From assembly GCA_017472085.1 (NCBI GenBank), contig JAFUQZ010000054.1, positions 1-41,681 of the forward strand: a DNA stretch of 41,681 bases, written 5' to 3'. The stretch is from Akkermansia sp. GTDB lineage: Bacteria > Verrucomicrobiota > Verrucomicrobiia > Verrucomicrobiales > Akkermansiaceae. The stretch's first letter is position 1; every line of letters begins with the position of its first letter. The notes below the pieces were generated by a model. It was not told where the DNA came from and ran no database searches. It saw only the letters and a program-made list of their open reading frames with translations. Of this stretch, positions 1 to 8,860 are shown in pieces. A program made the position numbers and the translations under genes.

Positions 1-3000
1 AAGGGGGCTAAGGCGAGCAGGCTTGGGCTTTCTGCCACGATGACGGAGGAGAAGCGTGAGGAGATGCTGGGGGATCTGGAAGCGATGGATGCCAAGTTTG
101 AGATGATTGGCTCTTACCCGGAGCTGGTGGCTGAGGCGAAGCTGTGGGACGGGGATGAGAGTAAGTTTGCGGATCCGGTGGCTATGTATCTGGAGCGAGT
201 GGAGGCGATGCAGGCGGAGGGCTTGCAGGAGGAGCAGGCGCGGCGAGCTGCGGAGGAGGCTACGGGGATGTTCAGCTGGAGTCTCACCGGCGGGCGGGTT
301 AAGTCTGCTGAGATGGAAGATATCAAGGCTGCGGCGGAGAAGAACGGCACGTTTATGAAAGCGCCGAATGGCAAGCCTAGCAAGCTGACGGAGCGGCAGT
401 GGTTGCAGGTGCGGACGGCGGCGTTCAAGGGGTGGTTCGGTGATTGGGAGAGGGCGGCTGATTTGACAATTAGCGGTGAAAATGGAAATTTTGCTGCGGC
501 TAAGGAGTTTGCCAAGGGGTTATCGGGACAAGCGTTGTTGAATGAGGATAGCGGAATTATTGCGTATGTGAATTCAGAACAACGAAAGGAGCTGACGCAT
601 CAGAGCAAGGCGCGTGTTTCGCAGGGCAATGGTTTTTCTGTGAATGGGCATTATGCTGTTGTGATGCGTATCAATAAGTTGTTCCGCTACGCTGTGCGTT
701 GCGGTGTTTATCCTGATTTGAAGCACGGTGATCCGAATGTGCGGATTCATCGGTTCGCGTGCCCTATTGTTATTGATGGTGAGTCTGCTATTGCCTGGAT
801 GACCGCCAAGGAAACAGTAAATCAAAAGGATAGCGGGCGGTTGTACAATCTGGAGTTGCTGGAAATAAATAGGCTCGCAGGTAAAGTAGGGGACCTCGAA
901 GAACATAATCTTTTACTTCCCCCCGCTGCGAGCAAAGGAATTCTAGCACGGGTCAATGAGTTACGCAAGACTTATTTTGAAAATGTTTCCAAGGTGGTGG
1001 ATGAGAACGGCGAGCCGCTGGTGGTGTATCATGGGACGGAATACCCAAAACAGATTAACATTTTCAAGGCAGGTAAGAATGGATATCTGGGACCGGGGAT
1101 TTATTTCACGCCGGAAATGCGAACTGCGTTGAACTACACCGGGGTTTATGGAGGTGAGGGCGTTGTATACAAATGTTTTGTGAATATGCGCAATCCTCTT
1201 GTTATGAGTTTTGCTGACAAGCCTGCTAAGGTGATTCTGGATATTGTATCCAAGGGAGCTTATGAAAAGCGCATAGAACAGCAATATAACGAGTCTAAGC
1301 TGTTAAGGAAAGGCGATATCTCGAAACTGCGGCGGAAGGGATATGATGGTGTTGTATGGCTTCCTAAGTATGCTTACGATGCGAATTCTTTTACAGCCGG
1401 AGAAATGCTGTTGTTTGATTCTACGCAGATAAAATCTGCCACGGATAACCGCGGTACGTTTGATGGGGGAAATCCGGATATTACGTTCTCTGTGATTGGT
1501 CGGAATGCCAGGACGTGGGGTAAGTACACGGATAGGGCGTTTGTGGGGCGCGATGATGGTATGTGGCGCGCGGAGATTGATGCGAGTAAGGCGAAGTTGA
1601 AGGCCTGGGTTGGCACGGCCGGAGATGTGTACCGGAGGTTTTTCAATGGTATGAGTTTGCCGTTTCATGTGGAGGAGGCGTTGGAGGTTTATTCCGAGAG
1701 GAAGAAGATTCTGGATAAGTGGTATGATATTTTGTTTGATTCGGATGATTCGAAAGCGGCTGATGCGTACGGCGAAGAACAAGGCATGGATATGGCTTGG
1801 TATGATGAGTTTAACGAGCTGGAGAAGGTGATTAAGGGGTATATTAAGCAGGCGTTGATTGCTGCCGGTGTATCCGGGGAGGGTAAATATGGTTCTTTGT
1901 TGCGGACGGGTAGCCGTTTGATGGGGGCTATTATAGATAGTCTTGTTTCCGGGAAGGTAAATGAGGATGTGGCTAATGAGCTGAATCTGATGAGTAAGGG
2001 TTCTATGCGTACTTTGCAGGATGTGCTGGAGTATGAGGAGCTGTATGAGGCGTACCCTGATTTGAGGTGGCTGCCTGTATATTTTGAGGATTTGGGTATG
2101 TTTACCAGGGGGCTGTTGTCAAGAAAGGGCGATTATCCTGATTATATATCGGTAAATGAGCGCCTGGATGAGGATGAGGTGCGCAGTACGTTGCTGCATG
2201 AGATTCAGCATGCGATTCAGACTCTTGAGGTGTTTGCTGCCGGAGGCAGTGCTGAGAAGGCTCGTGATATTCTGGAAAGGGATGTTAAGAGCTATAGGAT
2301 ACACCTTGCACGTTTGCTCAGTGAGCAGAGGTGGATAAATGCTGTTGATACGGCAAAAGATCAATTGAAGCGGATGATTCGCGTGATGAAGCGACCGCGT
2401 GCTATTCTGAAGATGGGGGAGCGGTTTGATGTGCATGAGGTGTCAAATGTGGAAAGGATGGCTGAGGAGGCTGTGGAGAAGATGTGGGAGGCTTACCAGT
2501 TGATTGCCATGCAGGATGCCGGCGATTCTGATTCGTATGCTCCCGGTGAAGGGTATGCGTTGCCCGGTCATGGGCAGGCTAATCATTCTCTTGCTGCTGT
2601 GGAGGCTTTGCTGGCAAAGGTGGAGGCGCTGCCCAGCAGGCGCTCCGGGAAGCTGCGCGGGCGAGGAAAGCAGTTGGAGGCCGAGATTGAGAAGCGGTAT
2701 GATGAGAATAAGGCTAAGCTGGATATGGTTGGCCTGAGTAAAGGGGAGCTGTATTTGCGCCTGGCCGGTGAGATTGAGGCGCGGAATGTGCAGGCGCGGC
2801 GCTGGATGTCGCTTGATGAGCGTGCGGCGGTTCCGTTCAACGATACGCTGGAGTACCCGGGTGAGGCGTTGGTGACGTTCAGCGTGCAGCGAAAGAGAGA
2901 TTTAACGCTGGATGGGGAGCGTGTGACGCAGAAGCAGGCGTGGGAGCATCTGGCGGCACTGGAAGGTAAGCCGCTGCGGAATGCGCGCAGTCAGTTTGTG

Positions 3001-6000
3001 GCGGTGGTGAATAAGCCGCAGAGAAAGGAGTTGACGAATATCAATAAGGCCAAGATGTCGGCAGATAATGGCTTTTCAGTAGATGATCATTATGCTGCGG
3101 TAAGCCGCATTGAAACGCTGTTTGAGAATGCGGTGTATGGCGGGGAATATCCCGATTTGAAACATGGGGAGCCTACTGTCCATATTCACCGTTTTGCTTG
3201 CCCTATGATGATAGATGGCGAGAAGGCTATAGCATGGCTCACAGCGAAACAGACAACAAATGTAGAAGGCAGCGAGAGATTGTACAATCTTGAATTGACA
3301 GATATAGAAAAGCTCGCCGTCACATTAGAGTACCTTGCCAATCATAGACTGGACACTGCACTCCGCCCGGCGAGCGGGGATATTGTAGCAGAGGTTGAGG
3401 AGGCGTTCAAGACTTATTTTGAGAATGAGCCGGAGGCAGGGAATAATTTTTCTGCGAGTCTGACGGGTGCGGCTGCGGCGGGGCGGCGTGTGCTGGAGGA
3501 GTCCGGCGATGAGTATGTGGCTAACCGGTTGCAGGAGGCTTGGCAGAAGAATCTGGAGAAGTGGAGTGTGCTGCATGCGGGCAAGTCAGATGCCAACAGT
3601 GCGATGCGCGCGGTGATGGAGATGGAGGGGCTGGTGAAGGCTACGTATGATGTGGTGCAGGACGATGTGAAGCTGGGGCGGCTGTATATGCTGCAACGCT
3701 GGGCGATGGTGTATGCGCGCATGGTTGAAAGTGGGGAGATTCCGCCTAAGGGTGCGCTGAAGGGGCAGGCTTATGAGAAATTCGTGGAGCGGCTGACAAC
3801 TGAACAGCGTACGGAGCGGCGGCGCGGGATGAGCCGTGAGCAGGCTGAGGCTCTGGTGAAGGAGCTGGGGGTGGCTCGGTTGGAGAGTGCGATGGAGAAG
3901 GTTGCGCGTGAGTGTCTGCGCGCTGCGGAGTGGCACCTGAAGCAGAAGGAGACGGCGCGTGTGAAGAGGCTGCTGGAGGCGGCTTGGCCAAAGCGTGAGG
4001 AGGGGAAGAGGAGTCCGCGTGGTAAGCTGGCGGCGCGCGAGTACCGGCGGCTGGAGTGGATTGCGAAGGTGATGGAGCTTTCCGGGGAGGATAAGTATTT
4101 GCTCATGAATAATTTGAAGAATGAGATTGAGGGTTTGCCGACGGAGATGGTGGGCTATGAGGAGCGCAAGGCTGAGCTGGAGGACCAGCTGAACTGGCTG
4201 CATGTGTTCGGCGGCTGGGCGGAGATGGATGTGAGTCAGGCGCGCAAGGCGGCTCGTGCGCTGGAAGATTTGCTGCTGCGTGGGTATACGGAGTGGGAAC
4301 GCAAGGTGCAGCGTGAGCGGGAGCGGACGCGGCGGGTGGCTAATGAGATAAGCGCGCATTTCAAGACGGCGTGGTATGCACGCAAGATGGAGAAGCAAAA
4401 GAATGAAGCGAAGGCTAATACAAATAAGCTCCGACAAGTAAAGGATGTGGCTCATGTGGCGATGAGTTATGCTCAGATGATGCTGGCTCTGCGCAGGAAG
4501 CTGGGTAAGGTATTCTGTGACCGTCAGCGGCGGACGCTGGCGGAGGCTCACCGGAATCTGCTGACGGCTCAGAAGGACCTGCAGGACTGGACTCAGATGG
4601 AGCTGCAGAAGATTACGGGCTTGACGGGGGCGGCGCTGGAACAGTGGATTGCGAGCAATAATCAGTTAGAGAAAACCGGTATCATGATGCGCATGGTGCG
4701 GACGGAAAAGGTGGAGATGACCGCCGATGAGGTGAAGAGTCTTGAGAATATGGGTGCTGCGGAGTTTGATGCATGGCGCGCGGAGGAGTTGGCTCGGATG
4801 GAGGATGAGGGGCGTTACCGCGTGCTTCCGACGTGGGAGGAGTTTTTGCAACTGAAGGATATACGTTTGCTGCGTAAGGTGCGTATCCGTACGAAGAAAA
4901 TTCCGGAGTTGCAGGCTCTTGGTAAGGAGAAGTATGAGGCTTGGAGAGAGAAGAAGTTGGCAGAGGCGAAGGAAGATAATCAGGATGAGACGGTGCTGCC
5001 TACGTTTGAACAGCTGGAGCGGCTTAAGTTGTTGCGAGAGATGGGGGGCAGTGGAATCTCTGTGTCTCGCACTGAGGAGTATATGGAGGAGCTTGAGACA
5101 ACGAAGGAGGCGATGCTGTATGCTGTATTGTTGTTTGAGCAGCCGGATTATGAGCATCTGGTGGAGGCTCACGGGCTGACGGGTGAGGATGTGGATGCGA
5201 TGAAGAAGATTATCGGGCCTAAGCTGCTGCGCTGGGGCTACGCGATGCGGCGGCATCTGAGTGAGAATGGGCAAATGATGGCAGCCAAGTATGAGGCTTG
5301 GAATGGTGTTCCGTTTGGTATGAGAGAAAATTATTTCCGTGGTGTATTTGAGCATAATGATTTAAAGCCTGAGGTTGATATTAAGGAAGGTAGTGGCGCT
5401 GCAACGCTGGGTGGAAGTAAGTACAGTATTCTGATTCCGCGCCGGTATCACCGGTCGCAAATTGATTGGTTGCAGGGTGCAAGTCAGGTGTTCATGATGA
5501 CAATGAATGAGCAGAATAACTATATCCATACTCAGCATATTACGCGTGAGTGGAGGCAGTTGCTTAGCAACAGGGAGTTTGCAGAGGGATTGAAAACGGA
5601 GATTGGGACAAGTCTGCTGAATAAGATTAAGCTGCACCTGGATGTGATAGATGCAGCTCCGCGGGCAGATGCGGCTATAAGTGCATCTGCGCGTAAGATT
5701 ACCAGGGGAATCATGCGAGCATTGGCAATGAGTGCGCTTTCTTTTAATCCTGGGTCATTGATCAAACAGGTGAGTTGTTTGCTGAATGCTATTCCCGGTG
5801 GGTATGTGCCGGATAAGGTAGTGAAGCAGAGCGGTGTCTATCAGGTTTTGACTTATTCCGGTATTGGAGCCGGTGACTTGATAAAGGGGTATGCTCATGT
5901 GTTTTCCGGTCATGGCGCTGTAAGTATGAAGGAACTGGTAGCAAGCAATGTGTTCCAGAGCCGGATTCAGTCAAAAGGAAAGAGGGTAGCAGATATTCTG

Positions 6001-6894
6001 ATGATGCCTAGAGGTCAGAAGGCTTCTGTAGGGCTTGGCAGAACTGCGGATGTTGTGGGAGAGTATGGCCTAGAACTGATGGATATTACTGATAGGAATC
6101 TGAATGTGGTACCTGCTGCTGTGGTGGCGGATGCGGTGTACCGCAAGTTGGCTGCTACGGATGCCGGAAAGGAAGCCGGGGATAAGTGGTGCAGGGAACA
6201 AGCTATTGAGGCGGCTGGAATGATGCTGGATTTGGTAGCTCAGCCGAAGCTGCGAACTCAGAAGGGGCTGTGGGCAAGCCATGGCGGCTGGGGTGGCGGC
6301 TTGGGCGACTTCCTGTTTATGTTCCGTTCTGAGGTTCTGGCCAAGATGGGAACTTATTTTGCGCAGTTGTTCAGCGGTCAGATTGGGCGTACTTTTGCTG
6401 GGTATACGTCTTTTGGAGCGCTAGCGTTCTTAGTCAAGTTCATGCTTGATTTTGTGACTGGCAGGATAGATGGAGACGATTTGGATGATGAGGATGACTG
6501 GAAGAAGATGGCAAGAAAGAGTCTTGCTGAGATTGCGCTTAATGATTTGAGCAGCATTCCAGCAGTGGGAAGTGGTTTTGAACTGCTGAAGTCGTATATC
6601 GGAGGTACTCGATATTATACGCGCGATCCACTCGCGAATATTTTACCTATTAACGAGATGATTAGTAAGAGTAAGCGGGTTTACAAAGTGGCTGCCGATG
6701 ATGGTTTATGGTCGTTTAAGACAATGCGCGCTCTGAGTAACTGGGCAAAAGCTTGCGGTTGCTCCAGTGGCTTATTCATGGGAACGGGGTCCACTATTTG
6801 TAATACCGCGATGTCAATCATTCTTGGTGCAGCTGTGCTGGGCAATGCCGGGCGGTTTGTGCTGGATGTTGCGGAGCGTGTTACGGAGGAGTAA
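1..6894 (+). CDS. Giant phage-type polyvalent protein, C-terminal part (5'-partial)
   Basis: The frame is open to base 1 (no stop upstream of the ATG at 40), so the real start lies outside the window and at least 2297 codons are present. Numbering from the ATG at 40: an LPD3-like domain at about 160-285 (HIHRFACP, AIAWMTAKET); an ADP-ribosyltransferase-like domain at about 328-483 (VVYHGT, GPGIYFT, FDSTQIKSATDNRGTFDGGN, NPDITFS); an HEIQHAIQ metallopeptidase-like motif at 720-727; a second LPD3-like domain at about 985-1105; then a long charged helical region with two related segments at about 1565-1613 and 1624-1668 (each W-R-E/K plus LPT-W/F-E). Hydrophobic stretches lie near 2125-2141 and 2255-2275. 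Polyvalent proteins of this kind are encoded by phages and conjugative elements and are thought to enter the host with the DNA. Delivery and targets here are inferred. A terminator-like hairpin follows at 6915. Confidence 0.85.
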   Translation, partial: KGAKASRLGLSATMTEEKREEMLGDLEAMDAKFEMIGSYPELVAEAKLWDGDESKFADPVAMYLERVEAMQAEGLQEEQARRAAEEATGMFSWSLTGGRVKSAEMEDIKAAAEKNGTFMKAPNGKPSKLTERQWLQVRTAAFKGWFGDWERAADLTISGENGNFAAAKEFAKGLSGQALLNEDSGIIAYVNSEQRKELTHQSKARVSQGNGFSVNGHYAVVMRINKLFRYAVRCGVYPDLKHGDPNVRIHRFACPIVIDGESAIAWMTAKETVNQKDSGRLYNLELLEINRLAGKVGDLEEHNLLLPPAASKGILARVNELRKTYFENVSKVVDENGEPLVVYHGTEYPKQINIFKAGKNGYLGPGIYFTPEMRTALNYTGVYGGEGVVYKCFVNMRNPLVMSFADKPAKVILDIVSKGAYEKRIEQQYNESKLLRKGDISKLRRKGYDGVVWLPKYAYDANSFTAGEMLLFDSTQIKSATDNRGTFDGGNPDITFSVIGRNARTWGKYTDRAFVGRDDGMWRAEIDASKAKLKAWVGTAGDVYRRFFNGMSLPFHVEEALEVYSERKKILDKWYDILFDSDDSKAADAYGEEQGMDMAWYDEFNELEKVIKGYIKQALIAAGVSGEGKYGSLLRTGSRLMGAIIDSLVSGKVNEDVANELNLMSKGSMRTLQDVLEYEELYEAYPDLRWLPVYFEDLGMFTRGLLSRKGDYPDYISVNERLDEDEVRSTLLHEIQHAIQTLEVFAAGGSAEKARDILERDVKSYRIHLARLLSEQRWINAVDTAKDQLKRMIRVMKRPRAILKMGERFDVHEVSNVERMAEEAVEKMWEAYQLIAMQDAGDSDSYAPGEGYALPGHGQANHSLAAVEALLAKVEALPSRRSGKLRGRGKQLEAEIEKRYDENKAKLDMVGLSKGELYLRLAGEIEARNVQARRWMSLDERAAVPFNDTLEYPGEALVTFSVQRKRDLTLDGERVTQKQAWEHLAALEGKPLRNARSQFVAVVNKPQRKELTNINKAKMSADNGFSVDDHYAAVSRIETLFENAVYGGEYPDLKHGEPTVHIHRFACPMMIDGEKAIAWLTAKQTTNVEGSERLYNLELTDIEKLAVTLEYLANHRLDTALRPASGDIVAEVEEAFKTYFENEPEAGNNFSASLTGAAAAGRRVLEESGDEYVANRLQEAWQKNLEKWSVLHAGKSDANSAMRAVMEMEGLVKATYDVVQDDVKLGRLYMLQRWAMVYARMVESGEIPPKGALKGQAYEKFVERLTTEQRTERRRGMSREQAEALVKELGVARLESAMEKVARECLRAAEWHLKQKETARVKRLLEAAWPKREEGKRSPRGKLAAREYRRLEWIAKVMELSGEDKYLLMNNLKNEIEGLPTEMVGYEERKAELEDQLNWLHVFGGWAEMDVSQARKAARALEDLLLRGYTEWERKVQRERERTRRVANEISAHFKTAWYARKMEKQKNEAKANTNKLRQVKDVAHVAMSYAQMMLALRRKLGKVFCDRQRRTLAEAHRNLLTAQKDLQDWTQMELQKITGLTGAALEQWIASNNQLEKTGIMMRMVRTEKVEMTADEVKSLENMGAAEFDAWRAEELARMEDEGRYRVLPTWEEFLQLKDIRLLRKVRIRTKKIPELQALGKEKYEAWREKKLAEAKEDNQDETVLPTFEQLERLKLLREMGGSGISVSRTEEYMEELETTKEAMLYAVLLFEQPDYEHLVEAHGLTGEDVDAMKKIIGPKLLRWGYAMRRHLSENGQMMAAKYEAWNGVPFGMRENYFRGVFEHNDLKPEVDIKEGSGAATLGGSKYSILIPRRYHRSQIDWLQGASQVFMMTMNEQNNYIHTQHITREWRQLLSNREFAEGLKTEIGTSLLNKIKLHLDVIDAAPRADAAISASARKITRGIMRALAMSALSFNPGSLIKQVSCLLNAIPGGYVPDKVVKQSGVYQVLTYSGIGAGDLIKGYAHVFSGHGAVSMKELVASNVFQSRIQSKGKRVADILMMPRGQKASVGLGRTADVVGEYGLELMDITDRNLNVVPAAVVADAVYRKLAATDAGKEAGDKWCREQAIEAAGMMLDLVAQPKLRTQKGLWASHGGWGGGLGDFLFMFRSEVLAKMGTYFAQLFSGQIGRTFAGYTSFGALAFLVKFMLDFVTGRIDGDDLDDEDDWKKMARKSLAEIALNDLSSIPAVGSGFELLKSYIGGTRYYTRDPLANILPINEMISKSKRVYKVAADDGLWSFKTMRALSNWAKACGCSSGLFMGTGSTICNTAMSIILGAAVLGNAGRFVLDVAERVTEE

Positions 6895-6914
6895 GGGGAG
6901 CTATAGAAAAATAT

Positions 6915-6955
6915 AAGGCCGTATAGCGGGAAGTGGCTATACGGCTTTATATTTG
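6915..6955 (+). terminator. Terminator of the polyvalent gene
   Basis: An inverted repeat (left arm 6915-6927, right arm 6936-6947, one bulged G) lies 21 bases after the stop codon at 6894 and is followed by an AT-rich tail (tatatttg). This is a plausible intrinsic terminator for the plus-strand gene. Confidence 0.6.
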
Positions 6956-6985
6956 TCAATCAATACTAGAATTAGATGTCCCATA

Positions 6986-7066
6986 GAAAATGAAGAAGCC
7001 CGCCGGGGCTTGGGGGTGGCGGGCTTCATTTCGTAACCGGCTTGGATGGAGGTGAGACCGGTTACG
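6986..7066 (-). ncRNA. Candidate small RNA A (about 80 nt) with exposed CACCUCCAUC loop
   Basis: On the minus strand a near-consensus promoter (TTGACT at 7095-7100, 17-bp spacer, TATATT at 7072-7077) predicts a start at about 7066. The transcript would open with an 8-bp hairpin (GTAACCGG / CCGGTTAC, 7033-7065) whose 17-nt loop carries CACCUCCAUC (7045-7054). It would end with a 10-bp GC-rich hairpin (7018-7027 with 6995-7004) followed by TTCATTTTC. No open frame of note lies in it. The loop is complementary to a Shine-Dalgarno sequence, so post-transcriptional regulation is a reasonable guess. No family is recognised. Confidence 0.5.
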
Positions 7067-7071
7067 CGTGT

Positions 7072-7100
7072 AATATAGCGCGGGTGGATGCGGGAGTCAA
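7072..7100 (-). promoter_or_regulatory. Promoter of small RNA A
   Basis: TTGACT (7095-7100) and TATATT (7072-7077) on the minus strand, separated by 17 bp. It lies directly before the 5' hairpin of small RNA A and is one of the best sigma-70-like matches in the window. Confidence 0.6.
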
Positions 7101-7134
7101 GGAAAATATTATGCGAAGTTGTGGATTTTTTTGA

Positions 7135-7253
7135 GAAAAGTAGAACGCCCGCAGGTGAGGCTGCGGGCGTTCAGAAAATCAATCGGTGCGATTGATGGAG
7201 GTGTTTGCAGGTTTTGCCGTTGACGGCGGCGCGGCCTGCGGTGGATCTACTCT
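7135..7253 (-). ncRNA. Candidate small RNA B (about 119 nt) sharing the CACCUCCAUC motif
   Basis: The promoter TTGACA (7284-7289), 18-bp spacer, TATATC (7260-7265) predicts a start near 7253. The RNA would contain a GCAGG/CCTGC stem enclosing a smaller GCCG/CGGC hairpin, then an unpaired CACCUCCAUC (7194-7203). Next is an 8-bp hairpin (ATCAATCG / CGATTGAT) and finally a perfect 12-bp terminator hairpin (7143-7154 with 7161-7172) followed by TACTTTTCTC. It shares with RNA A the order promoter, structured 5' part, the same 10-nt motif, terminator. The rest of the sequence differs, so the motif appears to be the conserved functional part. Confidence 0.5.
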
Positions 7254-7259
7254 GGAGAG

Positions 7260-7289
7260 GATATAAACATACATTGGAGGGATTGTCAA
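7260..7289 (-). promoter_or_regulatory. Promoter of small RNA B
   Basis: Minus-strand TTGACA (7284-7289), spacer 18 bp, TATATC (7260-7265). It lies directly downstream of a GC-rich stem-loop (arms 7300-7306 and 7326-7332) that has no U-tract on either strand. Confidence 0.55.
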
Positions 7290-7342
7290 GTTTTTTTAGA
7301 GCCCGCCACGCAGGTGCTGACATGACGGGCTCAGGTTGCAGG

Positions 7343-7432
7343 CTATTTCTTCTTGGTTAATAGTTGCCGGAGGAAAGCAATACTGCCGAGAAGGTAGTAG
7401 ACTGCTTTCATTATACATACGAGTAAATCCAT
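7343..7432 (-). CDS. Small hydrophobic 29-residue peptide, candidate membrane toxin or phage membrane peptide
   Basis: The frame ATG (7430-7432) to TAG encodes a peptide with an acidic start (MDLL), a hydrophobic core of about 20 residues and a C-terminal cluster of three lysines. This is the general build of single-span peptides such as type I toxins. The Shine-Dalgarno-like AAGAAG sits very close to the ATG. A good upstream promoter (TTGACA 7570-7575, 17 bp, TAAATT 7547-7552) would give a leader of about 110 nt rich in GC stems, and long structured leaders are usual for type I toxin mRNAs. Two small RNA genes lie immediately downstream on the same strand. No family is recognised. It could be chance, since the frame is only 30 codons. 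Confidence 0.35.
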   Translation of the reverse strand: MDLLVCIMKAVYYLLGSIAFLRQLLTKKK

Positions 7433-7546
7433 ATCTTCTTGTGTATAATGAGGGTTAATAAGGCGGCAGGGTGTCAAGCTGCTGCCGGGCGTCTGCCCGC
7501 TCGCCGGGGGATTTGCTGCGCCTTGCGGAGCACCGGGAGCGGGTGG

Positions 7547-7575
7547 AATTTAACACGAACGGTTAGCGGTGTCAA
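7547..7575 (-). promoter_or_regulatory. Promoter upstream of the small hydrophobic peptide
   Basis: Minus-strand TTGACA (7570-7575), 17-bp spacer, TAAATT (7547-7552). The predicted start near 7540 leaves about 108 nt before the peptide ATG. Upstream lie two copies of TCGTGTAAA (plus strand, about 7588 and 7630) and an inverted CTTTACA/TGTAAAG pair (7611-7617, 7633-7639). They could be operator sites or the weak 3' end of the integrase transcript. Confidence 0.45.
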
Positions 7576-7663
7576 TGTGGAGGAGTGTCGTGTAAATAAA
7601 ATGGGGAATTCTTTACATGAGGCGGGGTATCGTGTAAAGGGAAACGGCTAAATTAGCCGATGA

Positions 7664-8803
7664 TTAGCCGTGGTTAGCTGATACGGGGGAGGGGAGGATG
7701 GACCAGTAGCGCTCGGCATCCTTGGGCGTGGCGGCGGCGCGGTAGTGCATGAAGAGGATATCGGAACCACGGCTGTGACCGAGGTTTGCCTTCAGAGCAT
7801 CCGCGTTCTGGTGGGTGGCAAGATAGTAGGTGGCATAGCTGTGGCGAGCGGTGTCGGGGCGATTGGATAACCCGGCCTCGCGGCGCGTAAGTTGGTTTTT
7901 GTGCTTCCACCAGGGTGGACATATTCGCTCGGATGGGGCGTGTGGACCTGATGCGGCGAGCCATGCGGCCAGATTAGGCTCTATTTCAATGTTGCGTACC
8001 TGTGCGGTTTTTGCAACGGCTGGGGTAATGTGAATGAATCCATCCCGTACGCATGACCAGGTGAGGCGGGTGAGCTCGGTTGGACGCACTCCGGCAAATA
8101 GCAGCATGGCGTATGCTGCTCGACAGTCCTCCGGGGCGGTCTCCATCAGGCGGCGAGCTTCATCGGGGGTGAATATGTCGATTGCATTCTTTTTTCTGAC
8201 GCGTGGCAACTCCATTTTCGAGAACGGTGAGAACGAGATATATTCCTGGCGGACAGCGTAGGAGAAAGCGGGTCGCAGAGTTCGCATCACGTTGGCCTGT
8301 GTGCCGGGGGTGTTGTACTGAGAGGTGAGCCACGCGCGAATCTCTCTGCCGGTGACGCTGGAGAGTAAGCGCGTGGAAAATTGGATGTTGAATGCCGCAG
8401 ATGCGTACTTGAAGTTTTTGCGCGAGTGCTCCGACCATTCCGATGCCTTCAGTTCGGCAAACTCAGCGAATAGCTGAGCGATAGTGATATTGCTGCCTGC
8501 GCTGCGGAGTACGGGCAAGGCGAGCTCTATTGCTCGGTCGAGGGAGATTGTCAAGCCTGCTTCCGCAAGGCGTTCCAGGGCTCGCTGAGCGTCACGAATC
8601 TGAGGATTGGAGAGTTCGGTTATTTTGGATTCTGTTCGGGTGGCAGCGAGGAGCTCCCATCGCTTCGATTCTGCTTCGGCTCGGGTGGAGAAGTACATCT
8701 TGCCTGCCTTTCCCGACGGATTCAGGTAGGCAGGGACATAGATGCTCCAGAAAACAGAGGAAGAGTTTTCCTGTCGGACGATTTTGAGTGAGGCTTGCCG
8801 CAT
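7664..8803 (-). CDS. int: Tyrosine recombinase / phage integrase
   Basis: This is a 379-residue site-specific recombinase that would insert and excise the element. An N-terminal arm-binding-like part and a SAM-like core-binding domain (about 105-195) precede the catalytic domain. Visible catalytic positions are R240 (GVRPTEL), K265, R320 (in DTARHSYAT), H343 (LGHS) and nucleophile Y354 (FMHY). The first residue of the usual HxxR box is Asp (D317), a substitution tolerated in some integrase subfamilies. The gene lies 160 bp beyond the 3' end of tRNA-Thr and points away from it, the usual layout for integration at a tRNA. Its promoter is probably TTGCTT (8884-8889), 17 bp, TATTAT (8861-8866). 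The leader contains a tandem 10-bp repeat that may bind the integrase. Confidence 0.9.
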   Translation of the reverse strand: MRQASLKIVRQENSSSVFWSIYVPAYLNPSGKAGKMYFSTRAEAESKRWELLAATRTESKITELSNPQIRDAQRALERLAEAGLTISLDRAIELALPVLRSAGSNITIAQLFAEFAELKASEWSEHSRKNFKYASAAFNIQFSTRLLSSVTGREIRAWLTSQYNTPGTQANVMRTLRPAFSYAVRQEYISFSPFSKMELPRVRKKNAIDIFTPDEARRLMETAPEDCRAAYAMLLFAGVRPTELTRLTWSCVRDGFIHITPAVAKTAQVRNIEIEPNLAAWLAASGPHAPSERICPPWWKHKNQLTRREAGLSNRPDTARHSYATYYLATHQNADALKANLGHSRGSDILFMHYRAAATPKDAERYWSILPSPVSANHG

Positions 8804-8820
8804 GGTGAAAAAAGATGTAA

Positions 8821-8843
8821 TTAGTGACCATTAGTGACCATTA
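8821..8843. repeat. Tandem 10-bp repeat in the integrase leader
   Basis: Two exact copies of ttagtgacca stand head to tail (8821-8830 and 8831-8840), followed by a third partial copy (tta). The repeat lies between the integrase promoter and its start codon, near the expected attachment site. Arm-type integrase sites or an autoregulatory operator are possible roles; neither can be shown from the sequence. Confidence 0.6.
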
Positions 8844-8860
8844 AGACCCGAACACAGCAT

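Noticed and set aside
3586..4551. Minus-strand frame of 321 codons within the polyvalent gene
   Set aside because: The product is Leu/Pro/His/Arg-rich and lies opposite a helical, charged part of a long coherent frame.
7300..7332. Terminator of the small peptide gene
   Set aside because: The stem is good, but on the minus strand it is followed by an A-run and on the plus strand by agg, so it lacks a U-tract in either direction.
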